Origin: Parietaria judaica
Taxonomy: Eukaryota > Streptophyta > Magnoliopsida > Rosales > Urticaceae
NCBI GenBank assembly: GCA_954871525.1
Contig: OX940865.1
Location: forward strand, 5,022,001 to 5,086,000
DNA length: 64,000 nt
Direction of reading: 5' to 3'
The notes beneath the pieces are model-generated. The model was not told the DNA's origin. It saw nothing but the letters and a program-made list of their open reading frames with translations, and searched no databases. Positions 35,101-46,609 of this stretch are shown here, in pieces; positions within the stretch are counted from its first letter, which is position 1, and each line of letters starts with the position of its first letter. Made by a program: the position numbers and the translations under genes.

Positions 35101-36505
35101 CATTTTAATCACGTACGTATCATCCGTTACGGAGCTATCCTGGGGACCATGGACCCGTATCACTTAAGCTCCAACGAACTGCTAGTTGTTCGTCAAACCT
35201 CGAAGTGATTCCACTATAGACCCGAGGCTGCACTCTTTAGTGATACGGTATATATTATTCCCTTATATACAGCAGGGTGTCCATTAGATTCAATCAAATA
35301 CCGATTATTGTCATTTCACTTGATGACTCACACATGAGCAGGCGTTTTATACCGTAATGCCCCTCAATGCATTTTCATCCTTGACTCAGCCAGTAATATT
35401 ATGAGCAACCCACTTATGGTTTCGATTCATAAGTTGCGCACGGGTACCTCTCACTTCTCACCACTGACAATCAAGGGAATCATCATGACTCTGAAGAGAG
35501 CTGTGTGATGCCCATATCTATGATCAAGCAATCCTTCACTACTGACTTTCATGTTCCCAAAATAATAGTGTTGGGAACAGCGGTAATGTCTTGTGTTCTT
35601 TAACGGTTAAATCAAAGAACAATCAAGCCAGCAGTTTGGACTCATGGCCACTCAGGACTTAGAACTAATATCCATTTGATCATCATTTTGCGACTCAACT
35701 ACAAGTTGTCAGTGACGGTCTTATATGACAACTTTCTTGAGTTTAAGTCAGGTCCAGTCCAGTATGAAGACGCTTCATACTTAATGCACTTCTAGTGAGT
35801 GTAGACACACACAAAATCCAGAATAGGATTGTCACTTTAGTCACATTAATGACCTTACCGATTAATGGGCTCCCACCCAGTTAATCAGGTCACGGACATT
35901 TTAAGTTCATTTATTATGTTTATTAATTCTCCCTCACATGACTCCTTTGTGATAATAATAACATAATTGCATCCTTTATGAACTATGGAATCAAACATTC
36001 TATTTTACTCTACAGAAACTATAATAAGATTAACATAATAAGTACCATCTTTATTCAACGACTTGTCATAATCTTTTACAAATGGTTAAATATCTTGTTT
36101 AAGGACACACATGTCCAACAAATTCGTCTTCACTCGACCTACTGCAACTTCGATCTTGCCTCCATCGACCGCGTCTATATAAAGAATGCAAGCTTCATCC
36201 AACTGTGGCATCGTGGAAATGGGACAACTTGGTACTGATTCTTTTATGAACGAGTTAATCCCGCGAAGACTCTTCTGTTTAACATATATGGATTTATGGT
36301 GTCTCCTAGAGTCGTCATTTTTTGCAGATTTGGCACTACCCAATTCTTCTTCACGTCCCGCAGATTTTGCACTTCCCGATTCTTCATCACTTTCCAAAAC
36401 TTCTTCACTTTCGGCAACTTCATCACTTTCCCCAACTTCTTCACTTCCCGCATCTTCATCACTTCCATCATATTCACTTCCCGTTGTTTCCTCATTTCCC
36501 CAACA
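32192..36505 (-). pseudogene. CACTA-associated DUF8039-like/Ulp1 (C48) protease gene, split by a solo LTR
   Basis: Minus-strand order: an acidic Ser/Glu-rich segment (from ~36505), IYVKQKSLRGINSFIKE, CILYIDAVDGGKIEVAVGRV, then the solo LTR (33375-36120), then SFGINTVGDGLNTFLAWPRRLV (33374-32901), and two further exons, 32796-32518 and 32411-32192, with GT-AG borders and consistent phase. The last exons form a C48/Ulp1-type cysteine protease domain: His in GGNNHWILVV, a FNPLK segment where the family has a catalytic Asp (FDPLK/LDPLK), Gln-Pro in KQPENFECGYYVM, and its Cys. Such proteases accompany plant CACTA and some Mutator-like elements; their role is unclear. The LTR breaks the frame, and the Asp-to-Asn change argues against activity even before the insertion. 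The 5' end abuts the tnp2 remnant. Confidence 0.75.
33375..36120 (-). mobile_element. Solo LTR of the long-LTR family (copy 2, reverse)
   Basis: In reverse orientation it begins TGTAGGAAATCG (expected TGTTGG; one base changed) and ends ACACATGTCCAACA, with a perfect 5-bp duplication AATTC (33370-33374 and 36121-36125). Length 2746 bp. It lies within the coding exon of the Ulp1-type gene of CACTA element 1 and has no internal region, so it is a solo LTR younger than the CACTA insertion. Confidence 0.9.
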
Positions 36506-37033
36506 AGGTACAGTGCATGGACTGTTAACGGTTTCACATTTTACACACGACAAAGAGACGATAAACACCCTGTTCAAAATAGCGGTGTTACAGTTCTTGC
36601 TGAATCATTGCATGTTTCGTCTGCTAAAGATAAGAATCCAACGCACGGTGTTATGAAATATTACGGGTACATAGAAGACATATGGGAGCTCGATTACTGC
36701 GGGCACCGAATCGCATTGTTCAAGTGTAAATGGGCCGACAACAATTACGTGAAAGTTGACAATGAAGGAATTACAACAATCGACTTTAGAAGGATCGGTT
36801 ACAAAAAAGATTCGTTTATCTTGGCAACGCAAGCAAGTCAAGTATTTTACGTCTCTGATCCGGCCAATTCAGAATTAAGTCTTGTGGTTCATTTGAAATC
36901 GAGAATTGTTGAAGACATATATGAAGAAGACGAAGAAATCAGTAGCATTGCGCCGTTTACGGAAAATTTACCACCTCTTGAAGCCTTTGAGAATTTTAAA
37001 GACGATGTTTCTCATTTGCGTCGTTTAGATTGA
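36506..37033 (+). pseudogene. C-terminal (DUF4216) remnant of a CACTA tnp2 transposase
   Basis: In the frame ending at 37033 the sequence from about 36510 reads WTVNGFTFYTRQRDD, QNSGVTVLAES, GVMKYYGYIEDIWELDYCG, IALFKCKWADNNYVKV and FRRIGYKKDSFILATQASQVFYV, the hallmark order of DUF4216, which forms the C-terminal part of plant tnp2-type transposases. Everything upstream (the DDE catalytic region and DUF4218) is missing. The part of the open frame before ~36506 (Phe/Thr-rich) is only the antisense of the acidic stretch of the protease gene on the other strand. The junction at ~36505 marks an internal deletion. Confidence 0.8.
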
Positions 37034-37179
37034 CATATTTCCATGGAAAAATGTTGATTGAATTAAATTTTTTGTCTTTCGAATTATAATAGATGTATGG
37101 ATAATTATTGCAGTTGGAAAGCCGGAAAAGAAAGAGAGGAAATTAATAAAATGTCAAATTGACCATTTTCTAGTATAGC

Positions 37180-37560
37180 CTAGGCGTGATATCTACGGTC
37201 GCGGCGAAAAAAACGAAGGTTTACGCAGACTTAATATTACTATTTACATTACCAGTTTAGCAGCGGCTCAAACTTTACAGCTGTGGCCAAAACAGTTCAT
37301 TTTAACATATTCGGTTCTGTTTAATATGGCTGCGGTATAAAATGTCCTGGCCGCGGTGAAAATGAAAAAAATAAATTTTAATTTCCAGTATCGCCTAGGC
37401 TACATATAATGAGCCGCGGCTCTATGCATAAAAAAAATAACATTCGTCTCTGTTTAAATGGCCGCGGTGATAAAACATTTTAGCCGCGGTGATTATGAAA
37501 AATAAATCTTATATCCAGTATTGCCTAGGCGATACATTTTTGGCCGCGGCGCAAAATATA
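37180..37560. repeat. Internal third array of GCCGCGGC-type palindromes
   Basis: GGTCGCGGCGAAAA, GCCTAGGCG, GCTGCGGTATAAA, GGCCGCGGTGA, GAGCCGCGGCTC and GGCCGCGGCGCAAAA occur here, 3 kb from the right end and downstream of the transposase remnant: the same words as the two subterminal arrays but in the middle of the element. Confidence 0.7.
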
Positions 37561-37864
37561 AATTTTGGGCAGAGTACTTTTCCTTCATTCATCGGTTTTC
37601 CCCGCTTTCCCCATTGCCACTGCAAACAATTCCGAAGCACTGAGAGACACAAAATTATAAACATAGCCGATAAACCAAAACATACTGCATAAACCAAATT
37701 ATATTAACAATTAGTTAGACCCAAATTTTAAGAAAACATTGTTCAAACTTAATAAATAAACACCTGTTCTAAATAAACATAAGAGATTGTTTCAAGTAAA
37801 TAAATATAAAAAGTAATTAAAAATAAACATAAAACCTAAAAAGAAACAAGATATGGTGCCATTT

Positions 37865-39296
37865 TCAATTCTCTTCGTTCACGACATTTTCACCAACGCG
37901 CTCTTCTACATCGGCCTCTCCTTGAGGATTTCGATCCTGCTGCGGTTGAGGGTTTTGACGGGGATTCAGTGGCTGAGGATTCTGACGGGGATTCGGTGGC
38001 TGTGGATACGGTAACAACAATGGGAACTCCGGTGGTGGATCTGGAAAAGGAGTAAACTTGGGAAAAGGATCACTTTCCGAGGAAAAGTGTCGGTTCCCAT
38101 AATCACCCACCTCCTGCATGTACCTGCCCATTTGATCAAGTCGCTCGAGCGTTTGGCGCAACGCGTAACAAACGTACGCGCTATTGGGGTCTTCTCGAGT
38201 ACGCCGCACTCCCACCACCGGTTGCTGAAGAGCGCCATGCGGTTCCTCGTTGCCATTCCCATTCTGCCTCGCTTCATCTGCCGCCTCAAATGCAAGCGCC
38301 TCTGAATCCAATTTGAACTGCGAAAAAATTGTACTCCTCTAAATTTTCTTCATAGGCTTCTTCATCAAGTCGCCATCTCTTTTAGTTATCCCATGTTCAG
38401 CGCAGATGTCAGTTATCAAATTCGGAAAAGGAATACATTTATTGTCATTATTCTTGACACGACACATCTTCTTGTAAATCCACCTACAAAAAAAATACTA
38501 ATTATCTATATATATAAGTAATAAAAAGTAAAGAAATCAAAAAACAAACAAATTGGGAATCAAAATACCTTCCGACGTAAAAAATCTTTCCGGTGGCGAT
38601 GAAGTAAACGAGAACCAATATACTAGAAGGGACGTCAGAGGAGTGCTTCCTTGGTGCAAAACGGCTACAGCAGAAAGACGTAAACACCTTTGCGAAGCGG
38701 GTTAGATATTTTGGTTTCATACCCCGTGAACCCGTTTGTGTTATGTCTCACTTGGCATTACTAAAACACGTGGCGTGAGCAACGGCATCCCAATCCGGTT
38801 CTTCTTGGCGAAAAAATGTCACACCCGGATCTTCAGCCTCTGGAATGTTTTGAGTACCAAAATGCTCATTGCTGACTTGCGCATTAATCTCGAACGTCAT
38901 ACCACGAACGGTGATTGTTTCGTCCTCGATGCTATCCGGAAAGTTAGCGTAGAATTCGAGAGTCAAGGTGCAGTTTCCGTGATTTGGGGGCTGCTTTGCA
39001 AATTTCGTCCATCCTTGTTGTCCAATTTCTTCCCAAATGCGACCAACCACGCCATCCGTCTTGCTCGGATTTAGTTCAAACCCCCGTTCCATAGTGTAGG
39101 AACGACCTTGCATTTCTCTTTGGCGCTTTAGAGCTTTTTCATTCGTGAAGTCTTCGGTCTCATTTTCATCCTCCATTTCCACTTCTTGTTCAACCGGTGG
39201 CAACAATGCCGGCAACTGCACTCGCGGTCGCTTATTACCTCTCGCGGTTTTAGTACAAACACCACCACGTGTAGTTTTTTGCTTTTTCGGCCCCAT
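37865..39296 (-). pseudogene. Plant-transposon-protein-domain gene with in-frame stops
   Basis: Starts MGPKKQKTTRGG at 39296. The segment RIWEEIGQQGWTKF ... LEFYANFPDSIEDETITVRGM ... DPGVTFF and then RKHSSDVPSSILVLVYFIATG is the domain annotated in plants as 'putative plant transposon protein', found next to CACTA and retroelement genes. An in-frame TGA near 38748 interrupts the domain; a GT-AG intron (donor near 38562, acceptor near 38487) is followed by a second in-frame stop near 38343, and the C-terminal part (to 37865) is Pro/Gln/Asn-rich with a RLDQMGRYMQEVG helix. A CT-rich minus-strand stretch at 40270-40420 could be its leader. The function of this family is not established. Confidence 0.6.
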
Positions 39297-39299
39297 TGA

Positions 39300-40430
39300 A
39301 CCCTAATATATATACATGGAACAACATAAACATTACAAATGTTCAAATATAACAAATAAACCGTTACGACATAAATAAAGACAATTTCACCCTTAAGAAG
39401 AAAAACAGCTAAGATAATACAATAAAAACATAAAAATTAGAACTGTTTGAACTTCGAAGGAGTACAATCACAATCAACACACATAAACAATAATATAACT
39501 TCATAAACAATAATACAAAACCAGGATAATCATTGATAGAATTTTTTTCTGAAGCTGTTCTTTCAAACGAATTTTAAGTACTGACTAAGGAGTAAGCAAA
39601 TCGTTTATATTGGAATCAGGTTTGATTATATTCCCTTCTCGCACAATCAGACATCTTTAAAGTTTGACACGGAATATTATTACAGATTTTCCCAATCACC
39701 ACTTGTGAGACAATAAACTTATCCTATAGAACTTAAGTACTTTACCTAAATTGACTATAAACATCAAAGCATATTTATTGATGTATTATGCAACTAAGAG
39801 TAAACATATTTCTAAACGTGAACAAAACTACTATGACGACCAAACAAAAGAAATATATAAAAAAAACAAGAGTAGTTTCATAAACATACATTTAACAATC
39901 AAGATGAGTTTCTTATATTAAAACTGAAGTTCTTTGTAGTTATCTGGGGCAAGAAGAACAATTCTCAACGATGTAATCTGTCATTCAACAAGAAAAACTA
40001 CTTAAAAAAATTAGGAATTCAAACACGAAACGGCATCGCTGAGTAAAAGGAAAGAAAAAAAAAGACTCATTGACAGAAATATAAAATAAATAGTTTTAGA
40101 AACTAAAGAAAATGAAATAAACCGATTTAGTATGCTTGATTCAGACCAATAACACGATGACCAATATCTAACATTGTCGCAGCAACTTCATTAACTAAAC
40201 TGATGTTACGAGCAGCATTCTCGTAATCTCGCTCTTAATCACGAGTTGAAAACGTGTACAAGATTTGCCCAATATATATCCCTAGTAATCAGAAAATTCG
40301 AGAAAGGAGAAGGAGAAGATACCGTTATCAGAGAGAGAGCGAGACGACAAGAGTGAGAAGCGTTGCAGAGAGTGAGACGGCGAGTGAGAAAGAGAAGGAT
40401 TGGCCGTGGCCAAATTTAGGGTTTCAAAAT
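39300..40430. other. Non-coding interior of CACTA element 1
   Basis: AT-rich, no coding resemblance. The minus strand at about 40270-40420 is pyrimidine-rich (CTCTCTCTCTGATAACGG), as in plant 5' leaders, and lies upstream of the gene starting at 39296. Confidence 0.4.
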
Positions 40431-40740
40431 GATTTTGTAAAACTGATCACTTTCGCCGCTGCTCTCCTATTATCACTGCGGCGAAAATTATATATGATAA
40501 AAACGACAAAGTTTAGACATGAACAGATTTTAAAACGACAATGTTTATTAAGGACTCAATTGCATCATAGGAAATAACAAATTTGGCTGCGGCGCAAAAC
40601 AAACGGCCGCGGCCAGCGAAAAAAAAAACTACGCATAAATAAACAACGATTTAAATATGTGTTGCGAAATAGTTTAACGCCGCGGCTATATTTAATTACG
40701 CTGCGGCGAACGGGGTTTTACACAACGCTTTTCATAAATG
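40430..40740. repeat. Right subterminal array of GCCGCGGC-type palindromes
   Basis: Units such as CACTGCGGCGAAAATT, TTGGCTGCGGCGCAAAA, ACGGCCGCGGCCAGCG and AACGCCGCGGCTAT mirror the left array. Confidence 0.75.
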
Positions 40741-41109
40741 TTGCGTAAAAGTGAATTCTTTCACTATTTGCACAACATTTTTCAAAAACTGTTGTTCAAA
40801 CTTACTATGCACAACGTAAGTAACTAAATGTTGTGCAATAACCGTAGTGTATTGCACTATTTGTAGTAGTGCATGTTTTAAATTTTTATATCACTATGCA
40901 TAGTTTTTCTATCACTATTCACTATGCATGTGTACCATCATTGTAAATTGATTAGTAAAAAGATGTGAACATGTCTCTCTAATAATTGAGTTTGAAATTT
41001 GTGTTGATGATTTTACCATATTTTGTAAAAAAAATAAATAACAAATCAAACTTAAAGGAGGAAAACACGACAAAACAGACCTAAAAGGGAAAACCACACT
41101 AGTAGAAAT

Positions 41110-41735
41110 AACATTTTCATCAACTGTTAAATTAGTTGTTTTAAATTCATATTCAGTTGTTAAAACGTTTTTGACACTAACAAATCCCTTCCTAATTTTA
41201 GTTAGTAATACCTTGTGGCAAATGCTATATTTTACAACTGAAATATTTTAGTTGCTATTCGTGCTTTTGGAAACTGAGGGAAACTAAAAAATCACTCTCC
41301 AAAAGTAAAAGTTTCCGGCCATTTTTTCGCCGGAGAAAGATAATCAGCAACTGAATTATCAGTTTCAAAAAACTTTTCCGATGTGCACATTTGCAACTGA
41401 AAAATCAATTTCCAAAATTAAAAAAATTCCGGCCATTTTTTCGTCGGAAAGTTGCAATTAACAACTGAAAAATCAGGTTTAAGAACTTTTTGATATGCAC
41501 TTCAGAAACTGAAAAATCAGTTTCCAAAAGTACAGATTTTTGTATTGACAACTGAAAAATCAGTTTTAAGAAATTTTCGATATGCATTTTAGCAACTGAA
41601 GAATCAGTTTTAAAAAGTATAGATTTTTGTACTGACAACTAAAAAATCAGTATTTGAAGCCCCTTTTATATAATATTCAGTAACAACCGATTAATCAGTT
41701 TCTAAAACTTTTTTATGGATAATTGAAATCTCAAT
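41110..41735. repeat. Left subterminal array of AACTGA/TCAGTT hairpin units
   Basis: At least eight copies of (C)AACTGAAAAATCAGTT-like units in a row, separated by 40-60 bp; the two halves AACTGA and TCAGTT are inverted, so each unit is a short hairpin. Confidence 0.8.
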
Positions 41736-41949
41736 ATTCAATTGTCTAATTGCCTATTTATCATTATTAAACAATCAGTTTTTATAAACAATAACATGAT
41801 GATTATATAGACTTTTTTCTTTGCTATAGTAAAGAACAAAAAAATTAACAGATTGTCAAAATAGAGACATTCATTAAACATAAAAATTTTGTCCAAAAAA
41901 CTTGAAAATTTAACCGAACACACATCACATATAACATAGATAACATAAT

Positions 41950-43565
41950 AGATAAAGCTAGATAGAAGAGCTTGAACTTTCAGAGCCATTACTTTCCTCG
42001 TTCGCCGCCGAAGACGCACTCGAAGTCGAAGTTGAAGTAGAAGTCGAAGTCGAAAACTTAAAAGTTGGATTTAACTCACGCAAACACTCTTCGAATTGCT
42101 TCGCTCTATGTTCCGAGCGACGTAACTTCGCTTTCAATCTGTCTAACTACTTTTGCATATCATCGGAGTCTTGACCGCCATTTCCGGATGTCGCCACGTC
42201 AAGTTAATCCCTTTTGTTCAAAGTAGGCCAAAAACCGGTATCCCAACCTGATTTTTTTGTTTTCTTCCTACCGCGAGTACTCCGCACTGAATTTGTTTCT
42301 ATTTCTCGATTTAGCTCAGGTGTAAGCTCAGTACCCTCTGGCAGTGCATCTATAGCGGCATCTCGATGCTTGACGATGCGATCCTGAACCAATGTAAATT
42401 AATGTTCAAGTTAAAAATAATGAGCAATGACAATAAATAACACGCATCGAAGTCACTTACATATTCGTTTTCTGCCGCAGAAGTCAACCAATTGTTGTTG
42501 TAATGCATTTTATGATAAACTTGGAGCGGACTTGGAGCAACATTGCCATTTTCACGCTACATAAATTTGAACCACGTCAGTATCCAACTTTTTCATTTCA
42601 ACTGAAATTGATCATAAATATAAGCTTACCATCATACGATAATAATGATCCGAGAGATTTCTAGACCCACTCCGGCTTTGAATATAATTATCACTTTTTC
42701 GGTTCACGGACGTTTTCTTGGAATATACCTAAAAATGACAACAAAAATAATGTAACAATAGTAATAGAGTAAATATTACTAGTTGTAGATGCATGTTCAA
42801 GGACAGAGAAAAAAAGTAAACACACTAACAATGTTAAGAATAACCTCAGTTTTATCGAGCTCCCAGTAATCACGAAAGGCATTCCAATCCTATGTGGAAG
42901 CACATCGCGGATCAATCTTTGATCTTGCTACGGTTTTGTTGGATTGACCACCATTTTTTTCCAGTATTTTTTGAAACTAGACCTTGTTTGCTTCCATTGG
43001 TCATGAAGTTGACGATATACATATTTCATGAATTTTACATCCTTCAGTTTGATTCTAAACTTAGTCTGTTAAAACACAAACATCATAATATTAATATTAG
43101 TAACAAAATGTATCAATTATATAAAGAGTCTTAGTATGAAAACTTACAGCCAAGCGCTTAACCATGAGATCTTTATTCGCCTTCGGCACAAGGGACCACC
43201 TATGTACGTCCGGCAATATATTTTGTCTCATGATTATGCCACATTCTGTGGCAAAGAGAGCAGCAGTAGGTCCCACAAATTTTACGTTGTTTTGGTCAGG
43301 AAACACCCTCATTAGAGTACCCTCGAGCTGTTTTTTCAATAACTTATCGAGTTCCAGATTCAATGCCAGACCACGAGTTTGGCATTTTTCTGAAATACAT
43401 CAATCAATTGATTATACAAAAAATTAAATAATGCAGCAAAAAATTATTTTAAATGTATATACCTGTATCGTTATTATCTTCCGAGCTACATGCTCTATGA
43501 TCATCACTAAAGCGTCCTCTTACATGATTCGGGTCACGAGTGGTCTTGCTTCTCTTTCTCTTCAT
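41950..43565 (-). pseudogene. Decayed tnp1-like (Ptta/En/Spm type) CACTA gene
   Basis: Minus-strand pieces in order: MKRKRSKTTRDPNHVRGRFS (start near 43565), CQTRGLALNLELDKLLKKQL, VGPTAALFATECGIIMRQN, then after an intron FRIKLKDVKFMKYVYRQLHD, DWNAFRDYWELDKTE, and VYHKMHYNNNWLTSAAENEY. This is the layout of the plant 'transposase, Ptta/En/Spm' domain, thought to be the DNA-binding partner of tnp2. A premature stop is present after the MVVNPTKP segment, another ends the frame at 42204, and the tail beyond it (Ser/Thr repeat, about 42040) still looks coding but is cut off by stops. Confidence 0.65.
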
Positions 43566-43599
43566 TGTGATTTCAATTCTGAAATTAACCATAATAACA

Positions 43600-44849
43600 T
43601 TAATAAAAAAAATCTCGTGGAGCCCAAAACTTAAACAAACAGAGGACGCTACATTATTACGTGATATACCATAATAGAAAAGATTGTTAATAACAAAGGC
43701 AATAAACAAACAAACAGAGGATCGTGCATTACGTGATACAATTACAAAAGAGATAAAATGTTAGACATACTTGCATCCAATGATACCTTAGTATGATTCA
43801 ATCATGATACACTGTACTGTAACTACAAAAATACAAATAAAGTGCAGCCACGTTGAAATTTGCTATCAAACTAGGGAATGATACCATTTGTAGAAACAAA
43901 CAAAATTGGGATTTTTTTTATTATAATGGAATTAAAGTTGCTTGGCATGATTGGCTTTTGCCATTTGCTAATACATTCTTAGAACGAAATCCAAAAAGCC
44001 TAATGCAGAGGAAAAACGACAAAACCCAGAAAGTACCATCGACGATCACTAGTTGCATTTATAGCCAAAACAAAAAGAATGCAAACTAATATATAATTTT
44101 CAAGCGAGATGGTACTTGGTTGAAGAGGAAATAATAAGGAACTGTTTCAAAGCGAGATGGTGCAACCAGAGAAGTCAGGAATAATAGGGAGAATAGGTAA
44201 CGACGTGGGTGGGAGCATGCATAATAAATTAAAAATATATACTTGTATACTATGTACTCCATCATGTGCATCGTAAAATATAATATAATTATAGTTGTTA
44301 CATTAGTGTACAAACCTCTATAAATTAATATTATTAAGACCGAGATAATTCTATTATATTGTCGAGTTTATTATTTATTGAGATAAAATTTAGTCATGCT
44401 ATAGTTAGAATCAGAACCATACAAAAGTATTATTTTATCGAGTAGTGATTTAACGATAGTTAGAGTCGGGACTTACAAAAGTATTAATATTGATTTACCG
44501 AGATTCTACTGTATGTGTATTGCATACACTATATTAAAGTATTAATGATAATTAATACTACTTCATACTTTATAGTACAAGATTTTAAAAGTATACGGAT
44601 AATCACTATCGTTATCGTTATTGTTATAATTCACTATAATGATCTCTATTATGATCCAATCATCAATGGTATCATATCTGAAACGTACCGTTACGTTTGT
44701 AAATTAGTCACGTAGAAAATTATCATAATTTTTTCCCATTATCAATGATGTCGGCGTTATATTTATTACCACATTCACTCGTGACACCTCTTGGATTTTA
44801 AGTGTCACACTATACTCGTAACCACTACACCGTTTTGATTTAGTTGATT
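43600..44849. other. Non-coding interior of CACTA element 2
   Basis: AT-rich with no supported gene; holds a second copy (about 44320-44520) of the dispersed CATACAAAAGTATTA repeat seen at 29540-29640. Confidence 0.4.
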
Positions 44850-45880
44850 AATTTTGAAGATTCTCGCGCATTTATAGTTTTTATCAACTGATTTTAGATT
44901 CTTACTGACTAAATAAACAGTTGTTAAAAGTACAAAAATGAAATTTATATAATCAGCCACTAAAATATCAGTTGCTAATTATTGATTAAGCACTTATTAA
45001 AAGTTACAACTATCGGCAATTGATACTGGTATATGCCTACTGAATATAGTGTGTCCAAAAGTCTAAAAACCATTATTGAAAACTGATTAATCAGTAAAAA
45101 AAAGTTTCTTGCCGAAAAATTAAAAATGATTAAAAACGAAAAAGAACGAAGGAAAAAAAAGTCCCAAATCTCTAAAAAAAAAAGACTCCCAAAATAAAAA
45201 AAACATGATTAAAAACGACGTTTGTTATTATGAAAACGACAAAATTATACAAAAACCTGAAAAAAAAATATTGGCAACTGATAGTCTACAAAATAAATCC
45301 TAACAATTCAGTGTCCAAAAGTTTAAAAATAATTTTTTAAAACTGATTTATTAGTAAAAAAAACATATTGCCGGAAAATAAAAAAAAAAAAACGTTGAGT
45401 TTTATTTTTCAACCACTGAAAAATTTGTTGCAAATGAATTATTAATCTGTGATTAAAAGTTAACGCAACGGCAACTGATTATAGTTGTGTACCTACTGAA
45501 ATTTAAGTGGCCAAAAATCTAAAAAATATTTTTAGCAACTGATAAACCAGTAGAAAAAACTCTTGTCGGAATTCAAATATAACGTTATAAATAAGTTTTT
45601 AGCCACTGAAAACTTTGTCGCTCATAATAGATTAATCAGTTGATGCAAATAACGGCTATCGGTAACTGATTTTAGAATATACACCTACTGAATATTCAGT
45701 GGCCGAACCTCTAAAAATTATTTTGAAAAACTGAAAAATCAATATAAAAAATTCTTGTCGGAAGTTGAAATTTTCCGTCAAACATAATGATCGTCAACTG
45801 ATTTTAATGTTTTAGAAACTAAAAGATCTGTTGCTAAAATTCGAAAATTTCAGCACTAATTATCAATTGCTTAAAGTCCG
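44850..45880. repeat. Right subterminal array of hairpin units (outer end at 51737-51894)
   Basis: Units such as GCAACTGATAAACCAGT, AAAACTGAAAAATCAAT, GGTAACTGATTTTAG and TTTGTTGCT/CAGTTGC continue the hairpin family of the left end. The array is interrupted by the copia element and resumes at 51742 (GAAAATCAGTTGCC) up to the CACTA terminus. Confidence 0.7.
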
Positions 45881-46556
45881 TGTTGGGAATTTCACCCAGC
45901 AACCCGATAATCTATATCGGTGACCACGAACAAATGCGGAATAACACGATAGAATTGGACAGCAAAGACTAACACTTTATTGATCTTTGATAACGTTTGA
46001 ATTACTCAACCGGTTACAAAAGACTCGATCTTCTCCAGAAGATGATCTTCCCGTTGAACTCAAACTCACAGCTCCTTTCACCGCTCCCTCCGATGACTCC
46101 ACCGTACGCTATCCGATGATGAAGTGATCTCCGTCTTGCAGCGCTCTCCACGGTGATCGGAGATGACCCAGACCCAGAGAATGCCTGCGATCAGAACCAC
46201 GGTGCGAACGAACCCCTTTGACGCCGAGAAGAAGCTCCGACAGATCCTCAGAGTGTGCGCCTCTGTCTGTCGTTCCCGAGCCTTCCCTCTACGTACTCCG
46301 TCGTCACCTTCGTCGTATCCACCGTCTGACTCGCCTGAGAAGTTCTTTGTCTCAAGAACTCTCTCTCTCTCCTTGATTCTCTCTCTCTTTGCTGTATGGT
46401 CTGGTCTGATCTAACCGCTCTACGAGCTTTGCTTATATAGCCGTTGGCTCATCTTTACCGTCCCCGGATGGTGAGTGAATGTCATCACCCGATAGGCTCC
46501 TTATCTTTAAGTGACTGTGACACACATGATCTTGTGTCACCGATGGGTGATCAATA
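45881..46556 (-). repeat. 3' LTR of the copia element
   Basis: Plus strand TGTTGGGAATTTCACCC ... GATGGGTGATCAATA. The terminal dinucleotide read from the coding strand is TA rather than TG, a point change relative to the other LTR. A purine-rich tract (GGTGGAGAT) immediately precedes it on the coding strand at 46557-46565. Confidence 0.85.
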
Positions 46557-46609
46557 ATCTCCACCTTGTGTCATCGTCGCTTATTGATAATTTGCCCCTG
46601 TCCTCGAGC

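Larger units (their letters stand above)
31144..40871. mobile_element. CACTA (En/Spm) element 1, 9.7 kb including a nested solo LTR
   Basis: Left end CACTAGTACAAATAGGCAA, right end TTGCACTATTTGTAGTAGTG (complement CACTACTACAAATAGTGC), flanked by the 3-bp duplication CAT (31141-31143 and 40872-40874). Outer subterminal zones are rich in ACAACG/CGTTGTG words; inner zones are rich in GCCGCGGC palindromes. Contents: DUF8039-like/Ulp1 gene (-), C-terminal piece of a tnp2-type transposase (+), and a plant-transposon-protein gene (-). No transposase catalytic region is present, so the element is non-autonomous. Without the solo LTR and its 5-bp duplication it is about 7.0 kb. Confidence 0.88.

Noticed and set aside
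36296..36505. Phe/Thr/Ile-rich N-terminal part of the 245-codon frame ending at 37033
   Set aside because: It is the antisense of the acidic Ser/Glu-rich segment of the protease gene on the minus strand; only the part after ~36506 has DUF4216 homology.
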